In this document: positions 1-7,132 of the stretch, piece by piece
Numbering within the stretch: position 1 is the first letter of the stretch
Layout: the number at the start of each line of letters is the position of its first letter
From: CAYOHP01 sp964403795 [NCBI: uncultured bacterium]
Lineage (GTDB): Bacteria > Muiribacteriota > UBA6191 > CAZXTJ01
Assembly (NCBI GenBank): GCA_964403795.1
Contig: CAYOHP010000114.1
Span: 1 to 19,841 of the forward strand
DNA: 19,841 nt
Reading direction: 5' to 3'
Position numbers and translations under genes: made by a program
Notes under the pieces: generated by a model
Database searches by the model: none
The model's input: the letters and a program-made list of their open reading frames with translations, nothing else
What the model was told of the DNA's origin: nothing

Positions 1-1
1 C

Positions 2-817
2 ATGGGTGCCGAACTCCAAGGCGTCGACCTGTCGCAGCCGATCGACCCCCCGACCTTCGCCGCCATCCATCAGGCCCTGCTCGACCACCAGGTCCTGGTG
101 TTCCGGGACCAGAAGCTCGAGCGGCAGCACATCGCCGCCTTCGGCAAGCTCTGGGGCGAGCTCGAGGTCGAGCCCTTCATCCCCAACAAGGACGGGCTCG
201 ATGACCGGGTCTACACGATGACCGGGGCCAGCGCCAAGCGGCTCTCGACCCAGAAGCTCGGCTGGCACGTGGACCACAGCTACCAGAAGAACCCGAGCTT
301 CGGGGCGGTGCTCTACGGGGTCGACGTCCCCGAGGTCGGCGGCGACACCCTGTTCGCCAACATGGCGATGGCCTACGACGAGCTCTCGCCGGCGATGCGG
401 GCCTTCCTCGCCGACAAGAAGGCGATCCACGACGTGCTCTCCTACGGGATGCAGTCGGGGCACCTGACCACCGCCGAGGTCGAAGGCCTCGAGAAGATGG
501 TGAAGATGCGCCGGGCCATGCCCCAGGTGGCCCACCCTCTGGTGGCCACCCACCCCGAGACCGGGCGCAAGTTCCTCTACCTGAACCAGGCGTGGACGGT
601 GGCGATCCAGGATCTGACGCTCGAGGAGAGCAAGGCCATCCTCGGGTACCTGAACCAGCATGCGGTCCAGCCGAAGTTCCAGTGCCGGGTCCGCTGGCGC
701 AACGGGACCGTGGTGATGTGGGACAACCGCTGTGTGCAGCACTCGCCCACCGCCGACTACGACGCGCCCCGGATCATGCTCAGGGTGGCGATCCACGGAT
801 CCTGGGAACCGGCATAA
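2..817 (+). CDS. TauD/TfdA-family Fe(II)/2-oxoglutarate dioxygenase (5' partial)
   Basis: Non-heme iron dioxygenase that would couple oxidative decarboxylation of 2-oxoglutarate to hydroxylation of a small acidic substrate such as a sulfonate or aryloxyacid; the sequence does not say which. Visible in the 271 residues: the HxD iron motif H89-x-D91 (WHVDHS), the distal iron ligand H247 in DNRCVQH, and R257/R261 in RIMLRVAIHG for the 2-oxoglutarate carboxylate. The family stretch HPLVATHPETGRKFLYLN lies around 178-195. The first readable Met sits directly before GAELQGVDLSQP, which in this family normally follows some 10-15 residues, so the true start is probably upstream of the window. The stop codon lies inside a strong hairpin. 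The next gene, mltA, is convergent. Family assignment is firm; the substrate is open. Confidence 0.9.
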   Translation: MGAELQGVDLSQPIDPPTFAAIHQALLDHQVLVFRDQKLERQHIAAFGKLWGELEVEPFIPNKDGLDDRVYTMTGASAKRLSTQKLGWHVDHSYQKNPSFGAVLYGVDVPEVGGDTLFANMAMAYDELSPAMRAFLADKKAIHDVLSYGMQSGHLTTAEVEGLEKMVKMRRAMPQVAHPLVATHPETGRKFLYLNQAWTVAIQDLTLEESKAILGYLNQHAVQPKFQCRVRWRNGTVVMWDNRCVQHSPTADYDAPRIMLRVAIHGSWEPA

Positions 818-863
818 CGGGACGTCCGGACCGTGGCCTTCGCCACGGCCCCGACGTCCCGTT
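816..863. terminator. Long hairpin overlapping the dioxygenase stop codon
   Basis: An 11-bp perfect outer stem pairs AACGGGACGTC (816-826) with GACGTCCCGTT (853-863). A 7-bp inner stem pairs CCGTGGC (831-837) with GCCACGG (842-848) around a CTTC loop. It lies between convergent genes, so a bidirectional terminator is likely. No U-tract follows, so it is not a canonical intrinsic terminator. Confidence 0.6.
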
Positions 864-880
864 GCAACCCTACGGGTTGC
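864..880. other. Small perfect hairpin
   Basis: GCAACCC (864-870) pairs with GGGTTGC (874-880) around a TAC loop, directly abutting the larger hairpin at 816-863. It is the second of three consecutive palindromes in the gap between the convergent dioxygenase and mltA genes. Its function is unknown; it may be part of a palindromic intergenic repeat. Confidence 0.5.
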
Positions 881-887
881 CCTGTTT

Positions 888-912
888 GGTTTGGGGGGAC
901 TCCCCCCAAACC
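888..912. terminator. Perfect 12-bp palindrome between convergent genes
   Basis: GGTTTGGGGGGA (888-899) and TCCCCCCAAACC (901-912) are exact reverse complements with one base between them. A C-rich run and the phrase CGCTCGCTTCGCTCGGGG follow, up to about 933. It could stop transcription arriving from mltA on the minus strand or from the dioxygenase on the plus strand, or be a dispersed palindromic repeat. Confidence 0.55.
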
Positions 913-959
913 CCCCGCTCGCTTCGCTCGGGGTGGGACGCTTTTCGGCCTGGCCGGCG

Positions 960-2243
960 TCACCTCGGCGCCAGGAACCAGAGCTTGCCGGGGCGGTGCA
1001 GGGCGCCGGCCAGGCGTTCGTTGTCGGCGCCGAAGCCGTGGTAGAGGTCGACCCGGCCGGGGCCCTTGATGGCGGCGCCCATGTCCTGGTTCAGGACCAG
1101 CCGGCGATAGGTCTCCCAGCGCAGCACCCGTCCGTTGTCGCCGAACACCGGTCGGTCGGTCTCGATCAGGGCGAGGGCCCCGGGGGGGAACACCTCGGGG
1201 TCGGTGGCGATCGACCGGTGGGGCGTGATCTCGACGCCCAGGCTCCCCTGGGGTCCGCCGTCGAGGGCCCGGAAGAAGATGTAGCGGGCGTTCTTCGTCA
1301 GGATCGGTTCCAGCATGTGGGGATTGGCCCGGAGGAAGTCCTGCACCTCCCGGTAGGAGACCTTGCCGGGGGGGAGGATCCCTTCGGTGAGGAGCACCTC
1401 GCCGACCCCCCGGAACTTGTGCCCGTTGGAATCCGCGAATCCGGCCAGCAGGCGACTGCCGTCGTCGAGTTCGATCACCCCCGAGCCCTGCACGTGCAGG
1501 GTGTGGGCGTCGACCAGCGAGTCGACCCAGACCAGCTCCAGGCCCTTGCCGGCGAGCGCCCCGGCGAAGTCGATCTCGCCGCGGGTGTGATAGGGGACCA
1601 CGGTCCGCCCCTGGACCCGGGCGTTGACGCTGCGGGGCAGACCCGGGAAGTCGGCGAAGAAGTGGAACCGGTCCAGGTCGATCCGGACGAGGTCGTCGGG
1701 CCGCCGATAGAGCGGGTGACGGAACCGGTCGCTCTTCTTGCGGGACCCCTGGAGCGAGGGCAGGAAATAGCCCGTGAAGGTGACCGGGGAGGCCGTCGCC
1801 TGGAAGAACCGGGCGTTCCCGGCGAGCCAGGAGAGGAACTCGGGTCCGTTGCCTCCGGTGCGCAGCAGCGCCTCCCGGACCTCTCCGAGCCAGGTAGCCA
1901 CATGGCCGTGGGTCAGCGCCGTGGTCCCGAAGGGCAGGGGCTTCGCCGCGGGCTGGCGGGCGAAGTGTTCGAGGCTCTTGGCCAGCGCCGCGGCCAGGGC
2001 GGCCGGCTCGCCGTCGTCGGCGAGGGACGGCGGGTCGACCGGGACCAGGCCGGTGGGGGGGATCAGCGGAGGAACCTGGGGAAGGGGCGTGGGCTCGGGG
2101 GTCGGGCCCGGCCAGAGCAGGTTGCCGATCGCGACCACCAGTGCCATCGCCAGGGCCGCGAGCATGGCGATCGCCAGCCGGGGGTCGAGGCCCCGTCGGA
2201 GCCGGTGGGGGACGAACGGGCGGTCGACGGGCGCCGAATCCAC
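960..2243 (-). CDS. mltA: Membrane-anchored lytic murein transglycosylase A
   Basis: Cleaves the MurNAc-GlcNAc bond of peptidoglycan to give 1,6-anhydro-muropeptides, acting from the envelope side of the inner or outer membrane. The 427 residues hold a positively charged N-terminus and one membrane segment at about 23-44. This is a signal anchor rather than the lipobox of E. coli MltA. A Pro-rich linker follows, then the MltA domain: TGYF at 157, Y..TRGEID at 218-225, VQGSG at 251-255 and YIFFR at 321-325. The C-terminal 3D domain has NQDMGAAIKG (385-394, D387) and RVDLYHGFG (D399), where the family usually reads QDTGGAIKG. The GTG at 2243 is the first possible start after an in-frame TAG. 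It has no Shine-Dalgarno but lies 6 nt behind TAGGCT (possible leaderless mRNA). An ATG at 2165 (residue 27) is the alternative start. Confidence 0.92.
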   Translation of the reverse strand: MDSAPVDRPFVPHRLRRGLDPRLAIAMLAALAMALVVAIGNLLWPGPTPEPTPLPQVPPLIPPTGLVPVDPPSLADDGEPAALAAALAKSLEHFARQPAAKPLPFGTTALTHGHVATWLGEVREALLRTGGNGPEFLSWLAGNARFFQATASPVTFTGYFLPSLQGSRKKSDRFRHPLYRRPDDLVRIDLDRFHFFADFPGLPRSVNARVQGRTVVPYHTRGEIDFAGALAGKGLELVWVDSLVDAHTLHVQGSGVIELDDGSRLLAGFADSNGHKFRGVGEVLLTEGILPPGKVSYREVQDFLRANPHMLEPILTKNARYIFFRALDGGPQGSLGVEITPHRSIATDPEVFPPGALALIETDRPVFGDNGRVLRWETYRRLVLNQDMGAAIKGPGRVDLYHGFGADNERLAGALHRPGKLWFLAPR

Positions 2244-2249
2244 CGGCAG

Positions 2250-2255
2250 AGCCTA
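2250..2255 (-). promoter_or_regulatory. Candidate -10 element of mltA
   Basis: On the minus strand TAGGCT is followed by exactly 6 nt and then the GTG start of mltA. Transcription would begin at or next to the start codon. I see no convincing -35 element. Two other genes in the window (15276 and 19661) have the same spacing. Confidence 0.4.
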
Positions 2256-2293
2256 GCAGAGCCGAGGCCTGGTGCGATCGGGGAACCGCGTAC

Positions 2294-2299
2294 TACCTT
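2294..2299 (+). promoter_or_regulatory. Candidate -10 element of the double-SnoaL gene
   Basis: TACCTT in the context GTACTACCTTGG, about 60 nt before the TTG start at 2360. The context resembles TGCTACCTTGGG before yihY at 15264. No clear -35. It forms a divergent promoter region with mltA. Confidence 0.4.
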
Positions 2300-2359
2300 G
2301 GCCCAAGGCGGAGGGCCGAGGCCGGAGCGCGGGGACCTGGTCGCAGGGGGGGGACGACT

Positions 2360-3403
2360 TTGGCAAGGAAGCAGCGTCGCAAGTGGACCTCGAAGGCCCG
2401 GGCCGACGATCCCGGGGCCTTGGAGGCCTGGGAGCTCTTCGTCCGGACCTTCGTCGGGAGGACCGAGGAGCCGATCGATGATCGTATCGGCGCCTCGGCG
2501 AGGGCCCAGGGTATCGTCACTTCGGAGGACGACCTGGGGCGCGAGGAGTACCGCTCCTTCGTCAGGTCCTTCCTGGCAGCCTTCCCCGATTTCGACGCCC
2601 GACTCCTCGCCTGCCTGGGCGACGGTACGACCTCGATGATCCTCCATGACTTCCGGGCAACCCACCTCGGCAGTTTCATGGGAGTTCCTGCCACCGGGCG
2701 TCGGATCTGCGGGCACTCCCTCTACACGCAGGTGATCGAGAAGGGACAGGTGACCGGCCTGGTCCTGAACCTCGACCTGGCGGGTCTGCTCCGGCAGATC
2801 GGCGGGCTCCCCTACCCGGAATCGACACCTCTGACCGAACTCGCCGCCAGCGACGACGGGAGCGAGGGGCCCGTCGCCCCGCCGACCGGACTCGAGACCG
2901 AGGGGCTCGCCTCCTGGGCGGAGCACTTCATGGCAGCGTGCTTCGAGGCTCGCGGTGCGACGGCCATCGGGAACCTCTTCCATCCCGAGGCGCGCGTCCA
3001 CGGGACCCGGGAGGTCGTGGAGACGGCCGAGGGGCCCGAGGACTGGATCCGGTTCGTGGCGGGACTGCTCGGCGCCTTCCCCGATCTCTCCATCCAGGTC
3101 ACCCACCTGCTGGCCTCCGAGGCGCAGGTCTTCTGGCGCTGGGAAGGCGAGGCGACCCACTTCGGGAGCTTCCTGGGTTCCCCGCCGACCGGTCGGCCGG
3201 TCCGGATGGACGGGCATGCCGCGGCCTTCGTGCGGGACGGTCGGATCGAGACCCTGTGGTGGATCTGGGATCTCGCGGGGGTCCTGGTGCAGACCGGGGT
3301 CCTCTCCCCGCCGAGACCGGAGGCCCTCTCGGACTTCGGGGCCGACTGTCGCCTGGACCCGGAACTCGGAACGGTCCGGATCAAGGAGCCCGGTCCCGGC
3401 TGA
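2360..3403 (+). CDS. Tandem SnoaL-like (NTF2-fold) domain protein
   Basis: A 347-residue cytoplasmic protein made of two copies of a SnoaL-like domain, the alpha+beta barrel of polyketide cyclases and many uncharacterised 'ester cyclase' proteins. Copy 1 spans about 20-150 and copy 2 about 183-313. Matching blocks are FPDFD 75-79 with FPDLS 240-244, ATHLGSFMGVPATGR 100-114 with ATHFGSFLGSPPTGR 265-279, and DLAGLLRQIG 139-148 with DLAGVLVQTG 304-313. The linker at 150-182 is acidic and Pro-rich. The TTG at 2360 was chosen because it lies just behind a G-rich run (2346-2353). Reading further upstream would only overlap the mltA N-terminus and its promoter. Catalytic activity cannot be assigned; a binding or cyclase role is possible. 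No pathway partner is adjacent. Confidence 0.8.
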   Translation: MARKQRRKWTSKARADDPGALEAWELFVRTFVGRTEEPIDDRIGASARAQGIVTSEDDLGREEYRSFVRSFLAAFPDFDARLLACLGDGTTSMILHDFRATHLGSFMGVPATGRRICGHSLYTQVIEKGQVTGLVLNLDLAGLLRQIGGLPYPESTPLTELAASDDGSEGPVAPPTGLETEGLASWAEHFMAACFEARGATAIGNLFHPEARVHGTREVVETAEGPEDWIRFVAGLLGAFPDLSIQVTHLLASEAQVFWRWEGEATHFGSFLGSPPTGRPVRMDGHAAAFVRDGRIETLWWIWDLAGVLVQTGVLSPPRPEALSDFGADCRLDPELGTVRIKEPGPG

Positions 3404-3426
3404 TCGGGTGCGGTCCTCGTCAAGCA

Positions 3427-3451
3427 CCCCGGGCCGGGCTTGCGCCCGGGG
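3427..3451. terminator. Hairpin between the SnoaL gene and livK
   Basis: CCCCGGGC (3427-3434) pairs with GCCCGGGG (3444-3451) around a 9-nt loop, about 25 nt after the SnoaL stop. There is no U-tract. It overlaps the -35 box of the livK promoter, so the same bases could serve as terminator and promoter. Confidence 0.4.
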
Positions 3452-3468
3452 GGCATGCGTTCTAGCAT
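3440..3468 (+). promoter_or_regulatory. Sigma70-type promoter of the liv operon
   Basis: TTGCGC (3440-3445), a 17-nt spacer, then TAGCAT (3463-3468). The predicted transcript would start near 3475, giving a leader of about 25 nt that contains the AAGGGGAGG ribosome site of livK. No operator-like repeat is evident beyond the hairpin under the -35 box. Confidence 0.6.
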
Positions 3469-3499
3469 CCCCGACCCTGGGGCGAAGGGGAGGCGATCC

Positions 3500-4687
3500 G
3501 TGTCCATGGCCCGTTCCTGGCGGTTCTGCTGGCCGCTCCTGTTCCTGGTGGTCGCGGTCCTCCTCGGGAGCGGTTCCGGCTGCGGCCCGACCCCTCCGCC
3601 GCCGAGTTCCGGCCAGGGTGCCGGTGCCGTCAAGGCCATCGGCTTCGCGGGACCGCTGACCGGCGACAGCGCCCAGTTCGGGGCCCAGCTCCGCATGGGG
3701 GCCGAGCTCGCCATCGAGGAGCTGAACGCCGCCGGGGGGCTGCACGGCTCGAAGATCCAGGGACTCTTCGAGGACGACGCCGCCAATCCCCGGGAGGCCG
3801 GGAGCGTGGCCCAGAAGCTCGCCGGCAACCCCAGCGTCTACGCCGTGATCGGGCACTTCAACAGCTCGTGTTCGCTGGCCGGCAAGCCCATCTACAAGGA
3901 AGCCGGCCTGATGCAGATCTCGCCTGCGTCGACCAACGTGAACGTGTGCCGGGGCAGCGAGTGGACCTTCCGCAACATCTACGACGATGCCTTCCAGGGC
4001 CAGACCCTGGCGAGCTATACGAAGCGGGTCCTCGGGCATTCCAAGGTCGCGGTCTTCTACGACAACGACGACTACGGGATCGGACTCAAGGACTCCTTCG
4101 ATGCCCAGGCCGCCAAGGAAGGCCTCCAGGTGGTCTTCTCCCAGTCCTACAAGCGGGAGACCTCCGACTACCGGCCCCACCTCGCCAAGTTCCGGGAGCT
4201 GGCCCCCGAAGCCATCATGATCGCCGGCCTCTACGCCCAGGCGTCGCTCATCGCCCGCCAGGCCCGCGAGTCGGGTCTCATGGTCCCGCTGCTCGGCGGC
4301 GACGGGGTGCTCTCCGACGAGTACGTGCGGATCGCCGAGAAGGCCGCCGACAACACCTACATCTCCTGTCCCTTCCTCTTCGAGCTCGGGGGCGACAAGG
4401 CGGCCGCCTTCAAGAAGGCCTTCGAGGCCCGCTTCAAGATCGTCCCCGACGCCTGGGCGGCGCTCGCCTACGACGCGGTGGGGATCGTGGCCGACGCGGT
4501 GAAGAAGGGCGGCTGGGACCGCAGGAAGATCCGCGACCAGGTGGCGCTCCGGATCCGGCCCGACATGGCCTACCCGGGCGTGACCGGGGCCACCTATTTC
4601 GACGAACACGGCGACTGCAAGAAGCCGATCCAGATGGCCGTGGTCAAGGACGGCAAGATCGTCCCCGCCCCGCGGCAGATGCCCTAG
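3500..4687 (+). CDS. livK: Branched-chain amino-acid-type ABC transporter substrate-binding lipoprotein
   Basis: Periplasmic binding protein (Peripla_BP_6/LivK family, type 1 fold) that captures the ligand for the permeases encoded next. It is 395 residues. The N-terminus MSMARSWRFCWPLLFLVVAVLL is followed by GSGSGC, with C28 the likely lipidated cysteine (imperfect lipobox), and then a Pro/Ser/Gly linker to about residue 43. The mature part opens with IGFAGPLTGDSAQFGAQ, typical of the family, and carries ISPASTN and VAVFYDNDDYG of the two lobes. Start GTG 3500 lies 6 nt behind a strong Shine-Dalgarno AAGGGGAGG; an in-frame ATG at 3506 is an alternative. It is the first gene of the operon. 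The ligand may be an amino acid, a short amide or an aromatic acid, since this family is broad. Confidence 0.93.
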   Translation: MSMARSWRFCWPLLFLVVAVLLGSGSGCGPTPPPPSSGQGAGAVKAIGFAGPLTGDSAQFGAQLRMGAELAIEELNAAGGLHGSKIQGLFEDDAANPREAGSVAQKLAGNPSVYAVIGHFNSSCSLAGKPIYKEAGLMQISPASTNVNVCRGSEWTFRNIYDDAFQGQTLASYTKRVLGHSKVAVFYDNDDYGIGLKDSFDAQAAKEGLQVVFSQSYKRETSDYRPHLAKFRELAPEAIMIAGLYAQASLIARQARESGLMVPLLGGDGVLSDEYVRIAEKAADNTYISCPFLFELGGDKAAAFKKAFEARFKIVPDAWAALAYDAVGIVADAVKKGGWDRRKIRDQVALRIRPDMAYPGVTGATYFDEHGDCKKPIQMAVVKDGKIVPAPRQMP

Positions 4688-4734
4688 GCCGCGACCGGTC
4701 GGGGCACGACGAGACGGAACGGGGCGAGGATCCG

Positions 4735-5946
4735 GTGGCGGCAAGCCGGCAGGACGTGACCCGGAGGCCCGCCCTCTTCCTCCTGGCGGTGCTCCTGGTG
4801 CTGGGCACCCTGGTCGATTTCGGCCAGCGCAAGTACCTGTTCCTGGGGCTCGCCACCGGGGCCGCCTACGCCCTGATCGCGGTCGGCTACACGATGGTCT
4901 ACGGGATCATCGAGCTGATCAACTTCGCCCACGGCGAGGTCTACATGTTCGGCGCCTACCTGGCGCTGACCTTCGCCCGCTCGGGCCCCGCCGAGTTCAG
5001 CGACCCCGGCAAGGTCGAGCGGGGGATCCTCTGGCTCTCGGGGCTGTTCGCGGTGGCCGCCGGCCTCACCATGCACGATGCCCTGCGGCGCCGTCCGGGA
5101 CTCGCGGCCTCGGCCCGGACCGGGCTGGCGGCTCTCGCCGGGCTCGGCTTCGGGGGCATCACCTTCTGGCTCTCGCACCGGGCGGTGCCGCCCCCGGTGG
5201 CCTGCCTGGCAGCGATCGCCTGGGCTGCGGTCCTGGGCGTGGCCATGGAACAGGTCGCCTACCGGCCGCTGCGCCGGGCACCCCGGCTGGCTGCGCTCAT
5301 CACCGCGCTGGGGTTGTCGCTCATCCTCCAGAACCTGGCCCAGTGGATGTGGGGCGCGACCTACCAGCCGGTCTCGGCCTCGCTCGTACCCGATCTCCTC
5401 GAGGTCAGGCCGCCCGCTCCCGGCCTTCCCCCGGGCCTGTTCACCTCCGGCGAGATCGAGCTGCTCGGGGTGCGCATCACCTCGATGCAGGTTTTCATGG
5501 TGTTCGTGACCGGTTTGCTGATGGTGGGTCTGACCCTGCTCATCACCCGGACCCGGCTGGGACGGGCCATGCGGGCATGCGCCCAGGACCGGGACGCCGC
5601 CTACCTGATGGGCGTGGATGTCGACCGGGTGATCTCCTGGACCTTCGCGATCGGCTCGGCGCTGGGGGCCGCGGCCGGGATCCTGGTGGCCCTCTACGAA
5701 GCCAAGGTCTTCCCCCAGATGGGGGTCAAGGCCGGCGTGGTGGCGTTCGCGGCGGCGGTGCTCGGCGGCATCGGGAACATCCCGGGCGCGGTGCTCGGCG
5801 GCCTGGTGATCGGGATCGCCCAGGCCATGGCGGTCTTCTTCGAGCTCTCCCAGTGGGACATCGGTGTCAGCTACCTGGTGATGATCGCCATCATCCTGCT
5901 CCAGCCCGAGGGCCTGCTCGGCGCCCAGCGCCCGAGGAAGTCATGA
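4735..5946 (+). CDS. livH: Branched-chain amino-acid-type ABC transporter permease LivH (extended)
   Basis: Inner-membrane permease that pairs with LivM. It is 403 residues, against roughly 290-310 for ordinary LivH. The core is standard: YALIAVGYTMVYGIIELINFAHGEVYMFGAY (about 45-75), AYRPLRRAPRLAALITALGLSL (175-196), then the cytoplasmic ABC-contact region RLGRAMRACAQDRDAAYLMGV (about 274-294) and a Gly-rich last helix bundle. The extra length is mostly an insertion at about 82-155 with two hydrophobic stretches, which may add transmembrane helices. Start GTG 4735 has GCGAGGA 4 nt upstream; a second GTG eight residues later is possible. The gene lies 47 nt after livK and ends 49 nt before livM. 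Confidence 0.9.
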   Translation: MAASRQDVTRRPALFLLAVLLVLGTLVDFGQRKYLFLGLATGAAYALIAVGYTMVYGIIELINFAHGEVYMFGAYLALTFARSGPAEFSDPGKVERGILWLSGLFAVAAGLTMHDALRRRPGLAASARTGLAALAGLGFGGITFWLSHRAVPPPVACLAAIAWAAVLGVAMEQVAYRPLRRAPRLAALITALGLSLILQNLAQWMWGATYQPVSASLVPDLLEVRPPAPGLPPGLFTSGEIELLGVRITSMQVFMVFVTGLLMVGLTLLITRTRLGRAMRACAQDRDAAYLMGVDVDRVISWTFAIGSALGAAAGILVALYEAKVFPQMGVKAGVVAFAAAVLGGIGNIPGAVLGGLVIGIAQAMAVFFELSQWDIGVSYLVMIAIILLQPEGLLGAQRPRKS

Positions 5947-5995
5947 CGCGGCCTGCATCGCTGGTCCCGAGCGCGGCCTTGCACCCGGAGGCGTC

Positions 5996-7126
5996 ATGAG
6001 CGACGCCCGACGCCCGGCCGCATCGACCCGGACCTGGGTCGGTTGGACCTTGGTTCTGCTGGCCCTGCCGGCAGTCCTTCCGCTGGCCCAGGGCCTTGCC
6101 TTCTGGTGCACTTGGCCGCTCTCGTTCGTCTCGTCCGACCTCTACGCCAGCGCCTACGGCTTCGTCGAGGCGAACCTGGGCGTGAACTACCTGCTCCGGG
6201 TGGCGATCCTGATGGGGCTGCAGGCGATCCTGGTGCTGGGGTTGAACATCGTGCCCGGCTTCTGCGGCCTGCTCGACCTGGGCTACGTGGCGTTCTACTG
6301 CGTGGGCGCCTACACCTGCGCCATCCTGATGAACGACGTGGGGCTCTCCTTCTGGCTCGCTTGCGTGGGCGCGGTGCTCCTGGCAGGCATGACCGGGGTG
6401 GCCCGGGGGTACCCCACGTTGCCGCTCTCGGGCGACTACTACGCGATCGTGACCTTCGGCTTCGCCGAGCTGGTGGTGCTCGTCACCCAGAACTGGACCA
6501 GCGTCACCCGGGGCGCCCGGGGCTTCGCCGACATCCGGGCGCCCGAGCTCCCGACCTCGCCCGGCGGCCTCCTCTGGAACTCCGGCGCCACCGGGGAGGC
6601 GCTGCGCTTCTCCGACACCTGGAGCCTGTTCGGGGTCTCGCTGGCTCCGCCGGTCCAGTACTACTACCTGATGGTGGCCTGCCTGCTGCTGGTCCTGGTC
6701 GCGGTGCTCCGCCTGCGCGACTCGCGGATCGGGCGGGCATGGTTCGCGATCCGGGAGGACGAGATCGCGGCCGAGGCGCTCGGCGTCGACCTGCGCCGGA
6801 CCAAGACCCTCGCCTTCGCGGTCTCGGCGGCGATCGGCGGGCTGGCCGGCGCCTTCTACGCGGGCTTCGACCGGAACCTCCACTGGACCGGCTTCCAGTT
6901 CGTGGAGTCGATCATGGTGCTCTGCGCCATCGTGCTCGGAGGCCTGGGCAGCGTGCGGGGGATCCTGCTCGGGACCATCCTGCTGGTGGGCTTGACCGAG
7001 GCGCTCCGCGACTTCCGGGAGTGGCGCTGGATCGTCTACGGCGTGCTCATGATCGTGATCATGCGCTATCGCCCGGCGGGGCTCTTCCCCCAGAACCAGG
7101 GCGAGTTCGCCCTGGCCAAGGACTGA
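5996..7126 (+). CDS. livM: Branched-chain amino-acid-type ABC transporter permease LivM
   Basis: Second inner-membrane permease of the importer, 376 residues with about ten hydrophobic segments. Family hallmarks are LNIVPGFCGLLDLGYVAFYCVGAY (about residues 82-105), the LPLSGDYYAIVTFGFAEL stretch, and the coupling region RAWFAIREDEIAAEALGVD with LAFAVSAAIGGLAGAFYAG after it. The C-terminus ends with RYRPAGLFPQ, a common LivM ending. Start ATG 5996 has CGGAGG 4-5 nt upstream. livG begins 6 nt after the stop. Nothing in the sequence looks broken. Confidence 0.93.
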   Translation: MSDARRPAASTRTWVGWTLVLLALPAVLPLAQGLAFWCTWPLSFVSSDLYASAYGFVEANLGVNYLLRVAILMGLQAILVLGLNIVPGFCGLLDLGYVAFYCVGAYTCAILMNDVGLSFWLACVGAVLLAGMTGVARGYPTLPLSGDYYAIVTFGFAELVVLVTQNWTSVTRGARGFADIRAPELPTSPGGLLWNSGATGEALRFSDTWSLFGVSLAPPVQYYYLMVACLLLVLVAVLRLRDSRIGRAWFAIREDEIAAEALGVDLRRTKTLAFAVSAAIGGLAGAFYAGFDRNLHWTGFQFVESIMVLCAIVLGGLGSVRGILLGTILLVGLTEALRDFREWRWIVYGVLMIVIMRYRPAGLFPQNQGEFALAKD

Positions 7127-7132
7127 GGGCCC

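Noticed and set aside
2063-4744. Open frame of 893 codons on the minus strand
   Set aside because: It runs antisense through the double-SnoaL gene and most of livK. Its product is Gly/Pro/Arg/Glu-rich with no recognisable domain, as expected for a shadow frame in GC-rich DNA.
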